A DNA stretch of 64,000 nucleotides from positions 248,001-312,000 of the forward strand of contig WTXG01000001.1 in NCBI GenBank assembly GCA_022496185.1, read 5' to 3'. Positions 9,938-22,903 of the stretch are shown here, one piece after another. Within the stretch, counting starts at the first letter, position 1. The number at the start of each line of letters is the position of its first letter. Below the pieces are notes generated by a model. That model was not told the origin of the DNA. It searched no databases and was given only the letters and a program-made list of their open reading frames with translations. Position numbers and translations under genes: made by a program. Source of the DNA: Multifurca ochricompacta. Taxonomy: Eukaryota > Basidiomycota > Agaricomycetes > Russulales > Russulaceae.

Positions 9938-12900
9938 ATGGAGGTGCGCATTTTTCACGCGTATTTTCATCTTGGCTCGTGTCAACTGACCCATACTAAC
10001 TATAGGCTTTGGCACCAAGCAATTCATCTACCGCTGCGGCGGTCACCTTTATCACTTTTGTCCAGGACCTCAAGAAGAAGACCAAAACATGGGGCCCCAT
10101 GATAGAGCTCTGTGCCTCAGGAGAGAAGACCCTGGAAAGGTTCAGGTACCAATTCCCAGATGACTGGCTCTACAGTGACCAGCTACGCGGCGAGTGGAGT
10201 GCATACAACGAGATTTTGAAGAGGAAGAATGATTCAATTCAAGAACAACTGGGTACGTTCACCTTTTATTCCCCACTGTGACGTGACTGCGTTTAAATCG
10301 GAAGTCTCCGCGTAGCTGGCTTGCAGCTTAAGATTGTCGCGGAAGACAAAATCGTCGAGAACAAGATCAACGACATCCTGGAGGAATGGGTTCAGACACG
10401 CCCTGTCCAGGGCAACATGCGTGCCGACACCGCTATGAATTCTATCAACGTGTTCGAGGGCAAACTAAACCGTGTACAAGAGGAATATGACCTCGTTTGT
10501 CGTGCCAAAGAAGCCTTGGACCTCGAGCTTATCCGGCATACCCGCCTCGAGCCCGTCTTCGAAGAGTTACGTGACTTGAAAGCTGTCTGGACTGCCCTTT
10601 CCGGCATCTGGAGTCAGATCAGCGAGTTGCGTGACATGGCATGGGCAACCGTACAGCCGCGAAAGTTGAGACAACAAATCGATGGACTACTGAGCAGTAC
10701 CAAGGACATGCCAACGCGGATGCGGCAGTATGCTGCCTTTGAATACGTACAGGATGTGCTGAGGGGTTTGCTCAAGTCAAACACTCTCATTGGGGAGCTG
10801 AAGAGCGAGGCTTTAAAGGATCGTCATTGGAAGCAGTTATTCAAGTTGCTCAAAATGTCGTCCCAACCGAGTCTGACTCTGTGAGTCGTCTTATTCTATG
10901 GTCAATCAATCTGTGTCAAACTCGTGGCGTAGCATGACCTTGGGTAACGTTTATGACTTGGATTTGAAGAAGAATGAGAGTAAAATCAAAGACGTCATCA
11001 TTCAAGCTCAGGGAGAGGTCTGGTCGTCGTTATACTTATTCCCTCTTGATTAACCAGCACATAGATGGCTCTTGAGGAGTACATTAAACAAGTCAAGGAA
11101 ACTTGGACAAACTATACTCTCGATCTTGTTAACTACCAAAACAAGTGTCGATTGATCCGGTATGCATCTGGATTACTCTGCTTTACCTTAGAATTGACCG
11201 CAGGTACTCTCTTAGTGGTTGGGATGACCTGTTCAACAAATGCAGCGAGAATCTAAATTCCTTGGTAGCCATGAAGTTGTCTCCGTACTACAAAGGTGAT
11301 TTCCTCATGTAGTCCTCGTTCTTGTGCTGAGATGTGTTCACAGTATTCGAGGAAGAGGTATGCTTGCATGTCAGGACAATCTATACAAGCATTGTTGATG
11401 TGTTTGTAAGGCGAGCTCTTGGGAAGAAAAACTCAATCGGATACATGTCCTCTTCGGTTCGTTGTGAATCAGTCTTTGTTGCAACATTACACTGATGTAT
11501 TAAATAGATATATGGATTGATGTTCAGCGCCAATGGGTGTATTTGGAGGGCATCTTTTCTGGCAGCGCTGACATTAAACATCTTCTCCCCGTCGAGAGCG
11601 CGCGCTTCCAGAATATCAACACCGAATTTCTTTCCGTGATGAAGAAGGTCTACAAGTCGTCATTTGTCACGGATGTCATGAACATCCAAGGTATCCAGAA
11701 GAGCCTTGAGCGGCTCGCAGACTTACTTAACAAGATACAAAAGGCTCTCGGAGAGTATCTCGAGCGGGAGCGGGCGTCCTTCCCTCGTTTCTACTTTGTC
11801 GGCGACGAGGATTTGCTCGAGATCATTGGAAATAGCAAGGACATCGTGCGGATTATGAAGCATCTCAAGAAGATGTTCGCAGGTATTGCGACCGTCAAGC
11901 TCGACGACGACCTGACACAGATTCAAGCGATGGCCTCTCGTGAGGGCGAGCAGGTCGCATTCAAGGACCCCATAGTGCTCAAGGATTATCCCAAGATTAA
12001 CGACTGGCTGGCCAGAATCGAATATTCCATGCGCCTATCTCTAGCGCAGCTGCTTTGCGACTCTGTCGACGAGCTGCAGACCTTTTACGGCACTGGGACA
12101 ACGTTGCCCGTAGATAGGTTCATTGCCTGGGTAGAGAAGTTCCCTGCACAGCTTGTCACGCTCGCTGTTCAGGTTGCCTGGACTGCCTCTATCGAGACTG
12201 CGTTTGAAACGTCTCAGTCACTCAGCAAGCCCCTCGATACCATCCGGCAGAGCTTGGATCTCCTTGCTGACATCGTTCTCACTGAACTAAGTCCTGTCAC
12301 CCGCAAGAAGTGCGAGCATCTCATCACGGAGTTGGTTCATCAGCGGGACGTTACACGCTCTCTCGTTCAACAGGGCGCTGCCGATAACAAGAACTTCGCG
12401 TGGCTGTATCAAATGCGCTTCTATCTTGATCGTGCCACGGAGAACCCCCTTGACCGATTAATCATCCGTGTGGCTGATGCTTCATTCCCATATGGATGGG
12501 AGTACCTTGGTGTTCCTGAGCGTCTCGTGCAGACACCGCTCACTGATCGATGCTATCTTACTCTGACTCAAGCTCTTGACGCGCAACTCGGTGGAGCACC
12601 CTTCGGCCCTGCTGGGACAGGCAAGACCGAATCCGTCAAAGCTCTTGGTCTTCAGCTAGGCAGATTTGTGCTTGTCTTCTGCTGTGACGAGACATTTGAT
12701 TTCCAGGCGATGGGCCGCATCTTCGTAGGACTCTGCCAGGTTGGTGCATGGGGTTGTTTCGACGAATTTAACCGGCTGGAGGAGAGAATTTTGAGTGCGG
12801 TTAGTCAGCAAGTACAGAGCATACAGCAAGGTCTGGCTGCGCTCGTAAAGAGTCCGAATGCTGAGATCGAGCTGGTGGGCAAAACTTGAAGATTAACAAG

Positions 12901-15900
12901 AACATTGGAATCTTCATCACAACCAATCCCAATTATGCTGGTCGTTCTCAGCTTCCACCAAATTTGACCAAGTTATTCAGGCCGTGAGTGCTCAACCTTT
13001 TTTTGCGGGCGCAGCCTTCCGACGATCGTCTAGGATTGCCATGACTCGTCCCGATCGAGAACTTATTGCCCAAGTCATGCTTTTCTCCCAAGGTTTCCGC
13101 ACGGCAGAGTCGCTCGCATCCAAGATTGTTCCATTTTTCAATCTCTGTGATGAACAACTTTCTCCCCAACCGCACTATGATTTCGGTTTGCGTGCGCTAA
13201 AGGCGGTCCTTGCGAGTGCTGGTATACTGAAGCGCGAGCGCCTTCAAGAAGCTCGCTCTAGTGGTGATGGTTCCGACGTCGCTGGGCTCTCTGATGTTAT
13301 CTCCGAGCAAGTGATCCTTATCCAGAGCGTTACCGAAACAATTGTTCCAAAATTGGTGGCAGATGATGTACCTTTACTCACAAGGTCTGTCCTTCAATAC
13401 CCCTGGGTTGCGCGTTTTTGAGTACTCTTCCCAGTCTCCTCGCTGACGTATTCCCCGGCACTGACTACGTTCCTGCGGACCTCGGCGCTCTACGTACCCA
13501 CATCGGCAAGGTCTGCGAGGAGCGGCGCCTTACCGAAGGGGAGCGCTGGGTCAACAAGATCTTACAGCTCTATCAAATTCAGAAGATTCAGCATGGCCTC
13601 ATGATGGTAGGCCCTTCCGGTAGCGGCAAAACAAACGCCTGGCAGGTGCTACTCACTGCCCTCGAGCGACTGGACGGCATCGAAGGCGTCCCCTACGTTA
13701 TTGATCCGAAGGCTATGCACAAGGATGCACTATATGGGACGCTCGATCCGACAACACGCGAATGGAATGATGGTCTTTTTACCCATGTCTTGCGCAAGAT
13801 AGTCGATGATGTCCGTGGCGAAAGTGGAAAGAGACATTGGATTATCTTTGATGGCGACGTCGATCCCGAATGGGTCGAGAATTTGAACAGGTCCGGCTCT
13901 CCTTTAATGTCTTTACACTTCTGATCATATAACTTATGACAGCGTACTTGACGACAACAAGTTGCTCACACTTCCAAATGGTGAACGTCTCAACCTTCCT
14001 CCCAACGTCCGCATTATGTTCGAGGTCGAGCATCTTCGTTACGCTACACCTGCAACTGTCAGTCGTTGCGGCATGATCTGGTTCAGTGAAGACGTCGTGG
14101 AACCTCCTATGCTCTATCGTCAATACTTGGACTCCCTAGCGGCTATACCTCTGGATGCTGAAGACGAGGAAGCAACGGCCATCACCGGTCGGCGCACAGA
14201 AGAGGGCACTGACGCATCTAGTATTAACCTGACTACCCAGAAGCAGATTGCCGCCATTTTAGAACCATACTTTTCGGATGGGGAGCTTGTCAGTGCTGCC
14301 CTTGAGTATGCGTTTGGTATTGAACACATCATGGATTTCACAAGTACACGTGCGTTGAACACCCTGTTTTCCTTGCTTAACAAAACTGTTCGGAATGTTC
14401 TGGAATACAACACGCAGCATTCGGATTTTCCTCTCAGTGCGGAGCAGGTAGAGCAATATGTCACGAAGCGATTGCTCGTCAGTATTATCTGGGCATTTTC
14501 CGGAGACGCAAAGCTCGACCTGCGCGCGGAGCTTGGGCACTTCCTGAGCCAAAGGACAGGAGTTGATCTTCCCCCCTTGCTTGGCGGAGCCTCTTTGATC
14601 GACTTCGATGTTCACATTGCAACTGGAGAATGGGCACCATGGGCCGCCAAGTCCCACAAATCGAGATTGAGCCTCACACGGTAACTGCCTCCGACGTTGT
14701 GGTCCCGACTATGGATACTGTACGGCATGAAGAAGTTCTCTATTCTTGGCTTTCTGAGCATAAGCCTCTCATGCTTTGCGGTCCACCTGGATCTGGCAAG
14801 ACGATGACACTATTCAGTGCTCTCAGAAAACTTCCAGACATGGAAGTCGTTGGTCTCAACTTCTCGAGTGCAACAACCCCGGAATTGATATTGAAGACCT
14901 TCGAGCAATATTGTGAATATAGAAAGACGCCAAACGGGGTCCTGCTCGCCCCGATTCAGCTGGGCCGCTGGCTCGTAGTATTTTGCGACGAAATCAATCT
15001 CCCAGCCACGGATAAGTACGGGACTCAGAGAGTCATCTCGTTCATTCGCCAGCTTGTTGAATCTGGTGGCTTTTGGCGGACCACCGATATGTCTTGGGTT
15101 AAATTGGAGCGTATCCAATTTGTTGGCGCCTGCAATCCCCCCACAGATCCAGGTCGTGTCCCTCTTAGCCATCGTTTCTTGCGTCATGCTCCACTCATCA
15201 TGGTCGACTATCCTGGAGAGGTCTCGTTGAAGCAGATATATGGGACGTACACGCGTGCCATGCTTAAAGTTGTCCCCAATCTGCGTGCATACACCGACCC
15301 TCTTACCGATGCCATGGTGGACTTCTACCTGGCCTCACAACGGCGATTCACAACGGATATTCAAGCGCATTACGTGTACAGTCCCCGCGAACTTACCCGA
15401 TGGGTACGAGGAATCTACGAAGCCATTCGGCCGTTAGAAATCTTGACTGTGGAAGGTCTCGTGCGGGTCTGGGCGCATGAGGCCCTCCGACTATTTCAAG
15501 ACAGGCTAGTTGCCGAAGAGGAAAGGCTATGGACTGACGAGAACATTGATGATACAGCCATGACCCATTTCCCCACCATCAACAAAGATGAGGCCCTTGC
15601 ACGGCCGATTTTATTCTCAAACTGGACTTCGAAGAACTATATACCTGTTAATCGTGAGGTTCTTCGCGAATACACCAAGCAACGTCTCCGCGTCTTCTAC
15701 GAGGAAGAGCTTGATGTTCCGCTTGTTCTCTTCAATGACGTTCTCGACCACGTTCTCCGAATTGATCGTGTATTCCGTCAAGTCCAAGGTCATCTCTTAT
15801 TAATTGGGGTCAGTGGAAGTGGGAAGGTAAAGTCTTCGCGCCAATACATTACTCGTTGTTGATCAGGTCCTTTTCAGACTACGCTATCTCGTTTCGTTGC

Positions 15901-18900
15901 ATGGATGAATGGACTGAGTATCTTTCAGATCAAAGTTTCTAACAAGTATACAGGAGATGACTTTGATGAAGACTTGCGTACCGTGCTTCGTCGCGCAGGT
16001 ACTAAAGGGGAGAAGATATGTTTCATCATGGATGAATCAAACGTCCTTGACTCCGGGTTTTTGGAACGCATGAATACTTTGCTCGCCAATGCAGAGGTTC
16101 CCGGCCTTTTTGAGGGCGACGAACACGCCGCTCTTATGACCGCCTGCAAGGAAGGATCACAGCGAGACGGCCTAATGTTGGACTCACACGAGGAGCTATA
16201 TCGCTGGTTTACTCAGCAAGTCGCGAAGAATCTTCACGTCGTTTTCACAATGAATCCACCAGAGAACGGTCTGGCCTCGCGCGCTGCCACATCTCCTGCT
16301 CTTTTCAACCGTTGCGTTCTAGATTGGTTCGGGGACTGGTCAGATCAAGCCTTCTACCAAGTAGGCATGGAGTTCACCCACACCCTCGACCTGGATTTAT
16401 CGTCATACTCCCCACCGGCTATCTTCCCCATTGCATATCGCGAGCTTTCCATGCCACCCATCCACCGCACGGCTGTCGTCAACGCGTTGGTTCACGTCCA
16501 CATGTCCCTGTATCAAATCAATCAGCGCCTCAGCCGCAGGCAAGGTCGGTACAATTATGTCACGCCCCGCCACTATTTGGACTTGTACGTTGTTATTCAA
16601 CTTTTCCTTCTACTTGTACTGACTCGGCTTTAGTATCAATCACTACGTCCGCCTCTATAATGAAAAGAGAGACGAGCTAGAAGAGCAGCAGCGTCACCTC
16701 CACGTTGGATTAGATAAACTCCGCGACACTGTCACTCAGGTCGAGGAGTTGAGGAAGAGCCTCGCTGTTAAGCGCGCTCAGCTTGAGGCCAAGGACAAAG
16801 AAGCCAACGAAAAGTTGCGACAGATGGTTGCCGATCAACAAGAGGCCGAACAAAAGAAAGCCGCTTCCATAGAGATACAAGCTGCACTCGTCGAACAGGA
16901 CAAGAATATTGAACAACGTCGCGCAGTGGTAATGGCAGATCTCGCCGACGCCGAGCCAGCCGTCCTAGAGGCTCAAGCCGCCGTCAGTAACATTAAGAGG
17001 CAGCACCTTCAGGAAGTCCGGACGATGGCCAACCCACCGGAGGCTGTCAAACTGGCAATGGAGTCTGTGTGTACCACCTTAGGGCACAAGATTGACAGCT
17101 GGCGCGCCGTTCAAGGGATCATCCGTCGTGATGATTTCATACAAAGAATTGTGAATTTTGACACAACTACTCAGATGACGAAAGCGCTCCGGGATCTGAT
17201 GAAAAGAGATTTCTTGAGTCGCCCCTCTTACAACTTCGAGACTGTTCAGCGTGCCTCCAAGGCTTGTGGTCCTCTTGTAAAATGGGTACTCGCTCAAGTC
17301 CGCTTCTCCGAAATCCTTGACAAAGTTGAACCATTACGAAATGAAGTCCAGTCACTCGAGCAGCAAGCCGAACACACTAAGCAGCAGGCAGCTACGATTA
17401 TCACGATGATTGCCGAACTCGAAGCTAGTATCCAAAAATACAAAGAAGAGTACGCGCTCCTCATCAGCCAAACTCAGGCGATCAAGTCCGAGATGGAGCG
17501 TGTACAAGGTAAGGTTGATCGCAGCATGAAGCTTCTAGAGAGCTTGTCGTCGGAACGGGCGCGCTGGGAGGCAGGGAGCCGAACGTTCGACGTGGAAATG
17601 AGCACGATAGTTGGCGATGTCCTACTATCTGCCGCATTTCTGGCATATAGTGGCTTCTTTGACCAACACTATCGCGAGGTTATGTGGCAAGAATGGATTG
17701 GTCATCTTACCGAAGCCAACATCAAATTCAAACCTGAGCTTTCGTTCACGGAATACTTGTCCACAGCTGACGATCGTCTTAGTTGGCAATCGAAAGGATT
17801 ACCCTCTGATAATCTCTTCACCGAGAATGCTATCATGCTCAAGCGTTTCAGTCGATATCCTCTTATTATTGATCCCACAGGGCAAGCTACCGCTTTCCTA
17901 CTCAATGAGCACAAAGACCGCAAGATTACTGTCACAAGTTTCCTAGACGAGGCCTTCCTGAAAGTCTTAGAGAGCGCCCTTCGCTTTGGGAACCCTCTTC
18001 TCATTCAAGACGTAGAACACTTGGATCCTATCCTCAACGCTGTGCTCAATAAGGAAATACGTAGAACTGGCGGCCGTGTGCTTATCCGCCTAGGAAACCA
18101 AGACATTGACTTTTCGCCATCTTTCACAATGTTTTTGTCGACCCGTGATCCCTCTGTCGATTTCTCTCCTGATATCTGCAGTCGCGTCACCTTTGTCAAC
18201 TTTACCATGACAAGGAGCAGCCTGCAAAGTCAGTCGCTTGATCAGGTCTTGAAGGTGGAGCGACCAGACACGGAACAAAAGAGGACGGACCTCATGAAAG
18301 TGCAAGGAGAATTCCGAGTCCGGCTGCGTACACTCGAGAAGCTACTGTTACAGGCCCTTAATGAGTCATCCGGCAATATTCTAGACGATGACAAAGTTAT
18401 TGATACCTTGGAAACTCTCAAACGGGAGGCCGCGGACATCACACGCAAGGTAGAAGAAACAGACATTGTTATGAAGGAAGTGGAACAAGTAACAATGGAG
18501 TATCTTCCGATTGCCCAGGCTTGCAGTTCGGTATTCTTTATTCTGGAACAATTAAATCTTATCAACCACTTCTATCAATTTTCCCTGCGCTTCTTTTTGG
18601 ACATTTTCGACTATGTTCTTCATCACAACCCCCACCTCCAGGGCGTCTCCGATCATGGGTCAAGACGTGACATCCTTCTTGAGGACTTATTCTTAATCAC
18701 CTACAAGCGCACCTCTCGCGCACTTTTCCATCGAGATCACGTCATGCTTGCGGTCCTTCTTGCTCAGGTTAAGCTCCGCGGACTGGAGGATATCAACGAA
18801 GAATTGGAGTTTCTCTTAGAGAGTGGAGATGGATCAGTTGCCGCGCCTACTTCAACAGATCAAACGATCGAGTCTTTGAATACTGAGCAGCAGCAGCGCC

Positions 18901-21244
18901 TTGATACCTACGCCAAACATTCCTTGTTCAAACCAGTGCAATCGCATATAATTGAGCATGAAGACGAATGGATCCCCTTCATAACCTCAAGTAATCCGGA
19001 GCTTGCAGTGCCTACACCCTGGGACCCAAGTACCTGTGAGTCCTTCGTCGTGCTGAAGTATGAAACCTGTCTTCAATTGTTTTGGTCCAGCCGCCGTTGA
19101 GGCGATCAGATCTTTGCTCATTATCAAATGTCTACGACCGGATCGCCTTCTACAAGCTACAGCAATCTTTGTACAGACGGTGTTCGAGGTTGATTTGTCG
19201 GCGGAAGCCTCATTCGATCTTGGCAGTATGGTCGCAGATGAGGTGAAAGCGCAGACACCCTTGGCCCTAGTTTCGGTTTCAGGATATGACGCTAGCTATC
19301 GTGTCGAAGGTTTGATACAAAGCACCCAGTCACGCTGCACACAAGTAGCCATGGGCTCACAGGAAGGATTCGGGCTTGCGGATCAGGCAATAGGCGTGGC
19401 GTCTCGTCAAGGAACGTGGGTTCTCCTGAAGAATGTACATCTTGCTTCTTCGTGGCTCGGCCAGCTGGAGAAGAAGCTGCAGACGCTGAATGCCCATCGC
19501 AACTTCCGTCTCTTCTTAACTATGGAGGCAAATCCATCGATCCCTGTGAACATCTTACGACAGTCGCGCATTATCATGAACGAACCCGCGCCAGGAGTCA
19601 AAGCAAACCTGCTGGATTCACTTGGCAGTATCCCCCCAGCTCGCTTCTCCCAGGGGCCTGCTGAGAAGGTCCGTCTATACTTCCTCTTGGCTTGGTTCCA
19701 CGCCGTCGTGCAGGAGCGTCTGCGATATGTACCATTAGGATGGAGTAAAACTTACGATTTCAACGACTCGGATATGGCGTCTGCCTTCACGACAATTGAC
19801 ACTTGGCTACACTCTGTTGCAAAAGGGCGTACCAATGTGGACCCTGCGCAGATTCCTTGGGATGCCATTCGAATGTTGATCAAACAGTCCGTGTATGGCG
19901 GACGTGTCGACAGTGACTTTGACCAAAGGATCCTTGATGCATTTGTGGACGGCCTCTTCAAACCAGCCGCGTATAACGTTGACTTCGACTTAGTTCCTAG
20001 TTCTACGAATGCCCACATGTTAACTGCTCCGGATGGTACGAAGCTGGACCACTTCTTGTCATGGGTCAAAGGTCTACCGGACAGGGAGCCACCCGCCTGG
20101 TTAAGTCTCCCTCCAACTGCTGAGCGTGTCATCGCAATTGCGCAAGGTAGGTTATCGCGCCTTGCATGGAATAAAAGTTTATAGGTGGTTAGGGAACGAA
20201 CTGCTTGTGAAACTGAGGAAGATGCGGATGCTTGCTGATGATGACGACGACAGCGTCGCTACGACTGGTCCATCAAAGGGATCGGCATCTCAGCAACCCG
20301 CTTGGATGCGTGTTCTCTATGAAAGAAGTAGGGACTGGCTTGCACAACTGCCCTCGGTGCGCACTCCCCGGAGTTCTTTATTCATTCTCTCACAAGACGT
20401 TGTCAGGCCTTCCACACATTGCAAAAGCAGACAACCGACAATCAGGATCCGCTTTATCGCCTATTTGCGCGCGAGGGATCTACTGGCCAAAAACTTCTGA
20501 ACTCCGTTCGGAAAGACCTCACAGACGTTATTAAGGTCTGCGAAGGCCAACTCAAACAGACCAACCACCTCCGAACACTGATGAGCTCTCTGACAAAAGG
20601 TATTGCTGCTTTTGAGGTTTATGCTAATGGTCGGTATTTGACATTACCTTCTAGGCACGATTCCTGATCATTGGCGACGCTACAAGGTCAAGAAAACAAT
20701 GTCAGTGTCAGAATGGATTCCCGATTTTGCTCGTCGTCTGGTTCAGCTCGACACCCTTGCCGAAATAGATAATCTTGCAAATGTCGAAGTATGGCTCGGG
20801 GGCTTATTCTTCCCCGAAGCCTATATCACAGCAACCCGTCAGGCTGTCGCCCATTGCAAGAAGTGGAGCTTGGAAACATTATATCTCCGACTTGACATTG
20901 AGCGAGTGAATGATCCCAGCGCATTCATCATCGATGGTGCGTGTTCACTGGCATCTCTTGATCAACTCTCTAAAATTATCACTATCACAGGTCTGGTTCT
21001 GGAGGGTGCATCCTGGGTGGACGGTCAACTTGTTCTGAACCAGGGAGAATCTATTCGGCTGAATGCATCTCAAGTTAGGTGGGTGCAAATGGATGATGCA
21101 GACCCTCAGGCAACCCTCGTCAACCTGCCTGTGTACCTCAATGATGATCGCAGCGATGTCTTGTTCACGGTGGACCTACCTTTCGACAAGAATGCCGGTG
21201 CTTTAGTTTCCACTCGTGCAGTCTGCCTTACTGCCAGTGGCTGA
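9938..21244 (+). CDS. dhc2: Cytoplasmic dynein heavy chain, motor half (Dhc2-type), two apparent missing bases
   Basis: This is the motor part of cytoplasmic dynein 1 heavy chain, the minus-end-directed microtubule motor. There are nineteen exons: 9938-9943, 10006-10252, 10316-10880, 10933-11017, 11065-11159, 11204-11295, 11344-11357, 11411-11456, 11508-12983, 13034-13384, 13435-13890, 13943-15826, 15878-16584, 16634-19035, 19091-20146, 20193-20356, 20407-20599, 20655-20936, 20991-21244. With one base added near 12881-12884 and one near 14651 the total is 3459 codons. In order: late tail and linker, AAA1 (GPAGTGKTE near residue 750, [14 protein letters not shown]), AAA2 (GPSGSGKT, about 1050), AAA3 (GPPGSGKT, about 1425), AAA4 (GVSGSGKT, about 1765), the stalk coiled coils with the microtubule-binding tip (about 2030-2320), AAA5, AAA6 and a C-terminal domain ending AVCLTASG. 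Roughly 1150 N-terminal tail residues of an ordinary heavy chain are absent. Such a split is known from Agaricomycetes. Confidence 0.95.
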
Positions 21245-21545
21245 ACTAAGAGAGGTGGGGGTCACAGGACGAAAAATCATAATTCCTTGCACAGTGTACA
21301 ATACTATCATCTCGTTGGATACCTTCCAGTCATCTCATAGTGTTCATATAATGCAACTTACAGTGCGTACGTCTCTTTCTATCTGGTCACAGATGCAACC
21401 GAAGATAGCATGCCAACGAGATGAGCTGGAATTGACCCCAAGAAGTCGAGCCAGCAGGAATTCGCTTGTTCGAGCATTGAGGGGTGTGGATTGGATACAA
21501 CCTGTATTGTGAGGCTCTGGTATTCGATACACATTGAAAGAAACG
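21245..21545. other. Intergenic, tail-to-tail
   Basis: About 300 bp lie between the dynein stop and the homoserine kinase stop. A 98-codon open frame overlaps this stretch but has no recognisable content. It probably holds the 3' UTRs. Confidence 0.5.
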
Positions 21546-22737
21546 TCACGCCTTGTGCTCCTCTACGTAGCTTCCTTCCGAGACCACATCTAGCACCAAC
21601 CAGTCAACATCTACGCCCTTTTCTCGAAAAATTTTGCGCGCATCCTCTGCGATAGCCTCGAAACTATTTACTGCGAGCGCAAGAATCGTAGGACCAGCCC
21701 CTGAGAGGCAAATACCCAGTAACCCTGGATGGGTGCCAGGTGTGATAGAGGAGGTGACCTCCGGTAGACCCGGAATCTGAGAAAATTGTCAATGGCAACA
21801 ACTGGAGCTACCTGGTTGAGCGCCTACCAAGTCGCGCCTGTATGGCTGGTGGACACGATCCTTCATGGCCTCATAAATAAGGTCGGGGTCTGGAGGCGAC
21901 CTTGAGAGAGCCGTCGTCAATACAGCGAGGCGCTGCATATTGAAAACCTGTACAAGCATGCGAATGTCAATAGTTGGCCAGGTTATAGCTTCTCCGTACA
22001 CCCATACCAGGTCCTTTCGGGAATAAGACTGCGGAAGCACTTCTCGAGCCTTCGCAGTGCTCAACTCGAAGCGCGGGATTATTGCGACCGCACGTATCTC
22101 CCTGGCCCATCCAAAGCGCACATAATGCCCAATGCCCAAAGGCGGTAACGGAGGCTCTCGTCCCCAGTCAGGGCCGGCATCAGGTGGATACTCGGGAAGC
22201 ACTTCGCTCAGAGGGACACTAGCCGCTTGTGTTGCACGGGGGTCCAGCTCGCGTAAGTAAGATCCCACAAAACCTCCGACAAGCGCGGCGGTGACATTGT
22301 CTGGGTGGCGCTCGACCATGAGGGCAAAATCGAGCATGCGCTCACGGGAGAGGCCAAGTTGACCAAGGGTGTCGCCCAACATGACACCAGCTATCACGGC
22401 GGCGCCAGAAGACCCGAGCCCGCGACCGAATGGGATCTCGTTGTGAACATGGATAGTAAGACCTGAGGCGAAGATGGGATGCCACTACAACGTAGCACAT
22501 AGAGTGCAACACGTGTAGTGAGATTTTTGTATGCATCAAGTGGCACTTCTCCTGCACCTTCACCGGTATATGTGATAGAGGGACGTTCTTCCAGGGATAC
22601 AGCTTTTGGGGGTTGGGTACTGTCACGGTCAAAGTAAGATAGAGTGAAAGAGAGAGTCCGACGACATCAAACCCCGGTCCAATATTAGCAGAGGTGGCAG
22701 GAACACGGATCTTGAAGGACCGTGAGTGAGTGGTCAT
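21546..22737 (-). CDS. THR1: Homoserine kinase, two apparent missing bases
   Basis: Homoserine kinase phosphorylates homoserine in threonine biosynthesis. It is a GHMP-family kinase of the cytosol. The exons are 22737-21828 and 21776-21546. Visible are the N terminus [20 protein letters not shown], the GHMP ATP loop [49 protein letters not shown] across the intron, and the C-terminal [17 protein letters not shown]. The conserved frame moves twice in the same sense: at the G5 run 22608-22612 and at the GG at 22462-22463. Supplying one base at each gives 380 residues, normal for fungi. Two compensating-looking shifts in an essential biosynthetic gene, with both flanks intact, point to consensus errors and not to a dead gene. 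Confidence 0.9.
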
Positions 22738-22903
22738 ACTCTACGCTCTGCAAGGAAGGCGTGCGACGTGCGATGTACAAGAACTCCAATGCTGCTCACA
22801 CGTCCTCCACTTTTCACTTCAATAGCTATAAGCCGGCCGAAATAATTTAATATATCGGCCGACGTCCGTTTCATTATGGACGTTATCTACATCATTAATA
22901 TTC

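Noticed and set aside
11537..21244. The large dynein open frames as several separate genes
   Set aside because: Splice joins and two single-base breaks link them into one continuous heavy-chain motor with the AAA modules in the right order.
21546..22737. Homoserine kinase as a pseudogene
   Set aside because: Two same-sign single-base breaks only, all motifs intact, and the same kind of break in many unrelated essential genes. Technical error is more likely.
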